From contig CM039466.1 of the NCBI GenBank assembly GCA_022414725.1, positions 20,153,554-20,217,553 of the forward strand: a DNA stretch of 64,000 nucleotides, in the 5' to 3' direction. The position numbers and the translations under genes were made by a program. This DNA comes from Microglena sp. YARC. Lineage: Eukaryota; Chlorophyta; Chlorophyceae; Chlamydomonadales; Chlamydomonadaceae. The notes under the pieces were generated by a model. It searched no databases, was not told where the DNA came from, and saw only the letters and a list, made by a program, of their open reading frames with translations. Shown piece after piece: positions 60,530 through 64,000 of this stretch (position 1 is its first letter; the number at the start of each line of letters is the position of its first letter).

Positions 60530-60899
60530 GGAAGGAAGGAAAGCACAGTTGAAGATGCCAATGCTAATTTGGGGGGTCTAGAGCACCCTTTTAGTTGGCT
60601 TGAAAGGGTGCATCATTGTTGAGAGGGATGCCGCATTGGTGGTTAGCCCCAGTGGAAGCAAACCCTAAACCTCACGCCTGGAGGCAAGGTGTACTATTTA
60701 TTTATTTAGAGGGATGCCACAGGGGCAACCTTTTATTGTCAATATGAAGATTATATATATGTAGCTTATATATATATATATATGAGATCAATCCATAGTT
60801 TCATGACAATATGTAGCGTATATACCTGCTTATATATGTATGATCAATCTCTAGTTCCATGTCAACATGTAGCTCATATACCAGCTCATATATTATAAA

Positions 60900-61346
60900 G
60901 GGAACGGCTATATTCGTTAATATTAGTCAGCCGGGCCGGCATTTTCTGTCAACATTTGGATTTAGATAGCCCATCTGAAAGCTCTTGATCTCATCTTTCA
61001 TATCATGCAACATCATGAACTTTCCACCTTCTCAGTTTTGCTAAAATTTGATTTCAAGTTGGCTTGGGCCAAATTTAGCCTTCCTTCATTTTTTTTTGTA
61101 AAAATACAGGGGTCCTATCACAATCCGGCTCCATTGAGGGCTAAGTTATTAAATTTCCTATCTGACACTTTTTCTTTTTACTTGCAGCCTGCTTGGAGAA
61201 TATTTTGGGGGAAATGTAAAGTCTAATATTAATTCAATGTTAGTTAATATAAGTTAATATGATTTAATACTAGTTTTTCAAACACTAATATTAGTTAGTT
61301 TTAATTAATACTAGTTTTTCAAACACTAATATTAGTTGCCGTTCCC
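60900..61346. mobile_element. 447-bp TIR element
   Basis: GGGAACGGCTATATTCG at the left and TTAGTTGCCGTTCCC at the right. Internal ACTAATATTAGTT repeats near the right end. The terminal bases GGGAACGGC match family 3. Confidence 0.7.
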
Positions 61347-61399
61347 TCATAATATATACTATATAAAATAGATCAATCTCTAGTTTCATGTAGCTCATG

Positions 61400-61960
<561 letters not shown>

Positions 61961-62034
61961 GATTCAGCTCTAGTTTTGTGCCATCACAAAGCTCAACACG
62001 TAGCTCTACTTGTAGCACTGCACATTTGTGGGGT

Positions 62035-62934
62035 CAACGCAACCCTTTATTCAGCATTTTATTAGGGTGCATTCTGGGTGGGACGGTTGTTGCAGGGGTG
62101 CAAAGACGGATGCCAAAGACCTCCCACATTTGGGGGGTCAAGGCCACCTTTTATTCTGCTTATAAGGACGCATTCTAGGTGGGACGGTTGTTGCAGGGGT
62201 GCAAAGACGGATGCCAAAGACCTCCCACATTTGGGGGGTCAAGGCCACCCTTTATTCTGCTTATAAGGACGCATTCTAGGTGGGACGGTTGTTGCAGGGG
62301 TGCAAAGACAGATGCCAAAGACCTCCCACATTTGGGGGGTCAAGGCCACCCTTTTATTCTGCTTATAAGGACGCATTCTAGGTGGGATGGTTGTTGCAGG
62401 GGTGCAAAGACAGATGCCAAAGACCTCCCACATTTGGGGGGTCAAGGCCACCCTTTTATTCTGCTTATAAGGACGCATTCTAGGTGGGACGGTTGTTGCA
62501 GGGGTGCGAAGACGGATGCCAAAGACCTCCCACATTTGGGGGGTCAAGGCCACCCTTTTATTCTGCGTATAAGGACGCATTCTGGGTGGGACGGTTGTTG
62601 CAGGGGTGCAAAGACAGATGCCAAAGACCTCCCACATTTGGGGGGTCAAGGCCACCCTTTTATTCTGCTTATAAGGGCGCATTCTAGGTGGGACGGTTGT
62701 TGCAGGGGTGCAAAGACGGATGCCAAAGACCTCCCACATTTTGGGGGTCAAGGCCACCCTTTTATTCTGCTTATAAGGGCGCATTCTAGGTGGGACGGTT
62801 GTTGCAGGGGTGCAAAGACGGATGCCAAATACCTCCCACATTTGGGGGGTCAAGGCCACCCTTTTATTCTGCTTATAAGGGCGCATTCTGGGTGGGACGG
62901 TTGTTGCAGGGGTGCAAAGACGGATGCCAAATAC
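62035..62934 (-). repeat. 102-bp array of exon ends with donor, 9 units
   Basis: Each unit has CAAAGACGGATGCCAAAGAC, CTCCCACATTTGGGGGGTCA and TTTTATTCTGCTTATAAGG. In reverse complement the unit includes the end of the exon at 62,935-63,018 and its donor. The period is a multiple of 3, so frames stay open on both strands. Confidence 0.9.
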
Positions 62935-63018
62935 CTCCCACATTTGCAGAGACCGGTCTGAGACATCCATGACATCGTTGATGTAGGTCCACACCATATA
63001 CATGATAACATACCGGTA
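62935..63018 (-). CDS. Exon of an unrecognised minus-strand gene
   Basis: 84 nt between CTTTCAG and donor GTATTTGG. One frame reads YRYVIMYMVWTYINDVMDVS; another is also open, so the phase is not certain. It is flanked on both sides by arrays built from its own edges, which marks it as a genuine exon in this genome. No family recognised. Confidence 0.45.
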
Positions 63019-63905
63019 CTGAAAGGACAACAGCTGCCTCACCTCACTTCGCCCCGCCATGCCATGCCCCGCCCCACCACACCACACCATATACATGATA
63101 AATACTGAAATACAACAGCTGCCTCAACTCACTTCGCCCCACTCCGCTCCGCCACACCACACCACACCACACACACACCACCACACCACACCATGTACAT
63201 GATAACATACTGAAAGGACAACAGCTGCCTCAAATCACTTCACCCCACCCCGCCCCGCCATGCTCTGCCACACCACACCACACCACACCACACCACACCA
63301 CACCATATACATGATAAATACTGAAATACAACAGCTGCCTCAACTCACTTCGCCCCACTCCGCTCCGCCACACCACACCACACCACACCACACCATGTAC
63401 ATGATAACATACTGAAAGGACAACAGCTGCCTCAAATCACTTCACCCCGCCCCGCCATGCCCTGCCACACCACACCACACCACACCACACCACACCATAT
63501 ACATGATAAATACTGAAATACAACAGCTGCCTCAACTCACTTCGCCCCACTCCGCTCCGCCACACCACACCACACCACACCACACCATGTACATGATAAC
63601 ATACTGAAAGGACAACAGCTGCCTCAAATCACTTCACCCCGCCCCGCCATGCCCTGCCACACCACACCACACCACACCACACCACACCACACCACACCAT
63701 ATACATGATAACATACTGAAATACAACAGCTGCCTCACCTCACTTCGCCCCGCCCCTCCATGCTCCGCCATGCCACACCACACCACACCACACCACACCA
63801 CACCACACCATATACATGATCAAATACTGAAAGGACAACAGATGCCTCACCTCACCTCACTTCGCCCCGCCCCACCCCACCACACCACACCATAAACATA
63901 CTGAA
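63019..63905 (-). repeat. Array of exon starts with acceptor, about 8-9 units
   Basis: Units contain CATATACATGATAACATACT, GAAAGGACAACAGCTGCCTC (acceptor side of the exon) and (CCACA)n, with CGCCCCGCCATGC. Confidence 0.9.
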
Positions 63906-64000
63906 AGGACAACAGCTGCCTCACCGCACATCAGGATTCTTATCCCAACAGATACATGAGGCGCATGACCAAGTACACTTTGTACATCATGAAATACCGA
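63906..64000 (-). other. Right edge: possible further exon of the same gene
   Basis: One minus-strand frame is open from the edge to a donor-like GTGAGG at about 63,926 (reads FHDVQSVLGHAPHVSVGIRI). A different frame resembles the exon at 62,935. Too short to decide. Confidence 0.25.

Noticed and set aside
62179..63096. 260- and 285-codon repeat proteins
   Set aside because: The 102-bp array keeps frames open on both strands. Only the single exon-like unit at 62,935-63,018 has splice sites and non-repetitive sequence.

Overview
The window is nuclear DNA from a eukaryote, most likely a green alga near the volvocine/chlorophyte lineage. The evidence is: a 21-exon gene for a secreted M11 (gametolysin-type) metallopeptidase with a proline-rich hinge; a spliced gene for ribosomal protein eS29/uS14 with a TGTAA poly(A) signal; interstitial TTTAGGG repeats of the plant telomere type; and tRNA-derived SINEs like those known from Chlamydomonas. 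The genus cannot be fixed from the sequence. There is no prokaryotic content. Almost all long open frames here are by-products of tandem repeats.

Layout. 1-10,500: two imperfect extra copies (A, 1-5,560; B, 8,080-10,500) of the 3' part of the peptidase gene, joined by tandem arrays and one further exon-like segment. Copy B and the neighbouring arrays carry so many one-base indels that they look like unpolished long-read sequence. 10,501-11,500: an assembly gap of 1,000 N. 11,501-19,630: tandem arrays, a SINE, a hAT-type MITE and little else. 19,736-45,858 (minus strand): the peptidase gene, read from a signal peptide at 45,858 to a stop at 19,736. Its exons total about 2.87 kb in 26 kb. 45,900-50,160: intergenic, with dispersed repeats and one doubtful exon. 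50,264-53,285 (minus): RPS29. 53,698 onward (plus): possible first exons of a divergent gene. 55,300-58,020: a damaged non-LTR retrotransposon. 58,600-64,000: arrays, a MITE, a SINE, a large TIR element, and one exon of a further minus-strand gene at the right edge.

The most striking feature is how the peptidase introns grew. In most of them the tandem arrays start as copies of the adjacent exon edge. Copies of the 3' splice acceptor plus the first part of the next exon lie upstream of that exon. Copies of an exon end plus its donor lie downstream of it. They are often spaced by TTTAGGG or microsatellite tracts. The same arrangement surrounds exons at 7,135-7,293 and 62,935-63,018, so it is not limited to one gene. 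Two nonautonomous families with 8-bp target duplications (hAT type), two other inverted-repeat families, a SINE family with exchangeable tRNA-like heads and one conserved tail, and a short dispersed core repeat account for most of the remaining structure.
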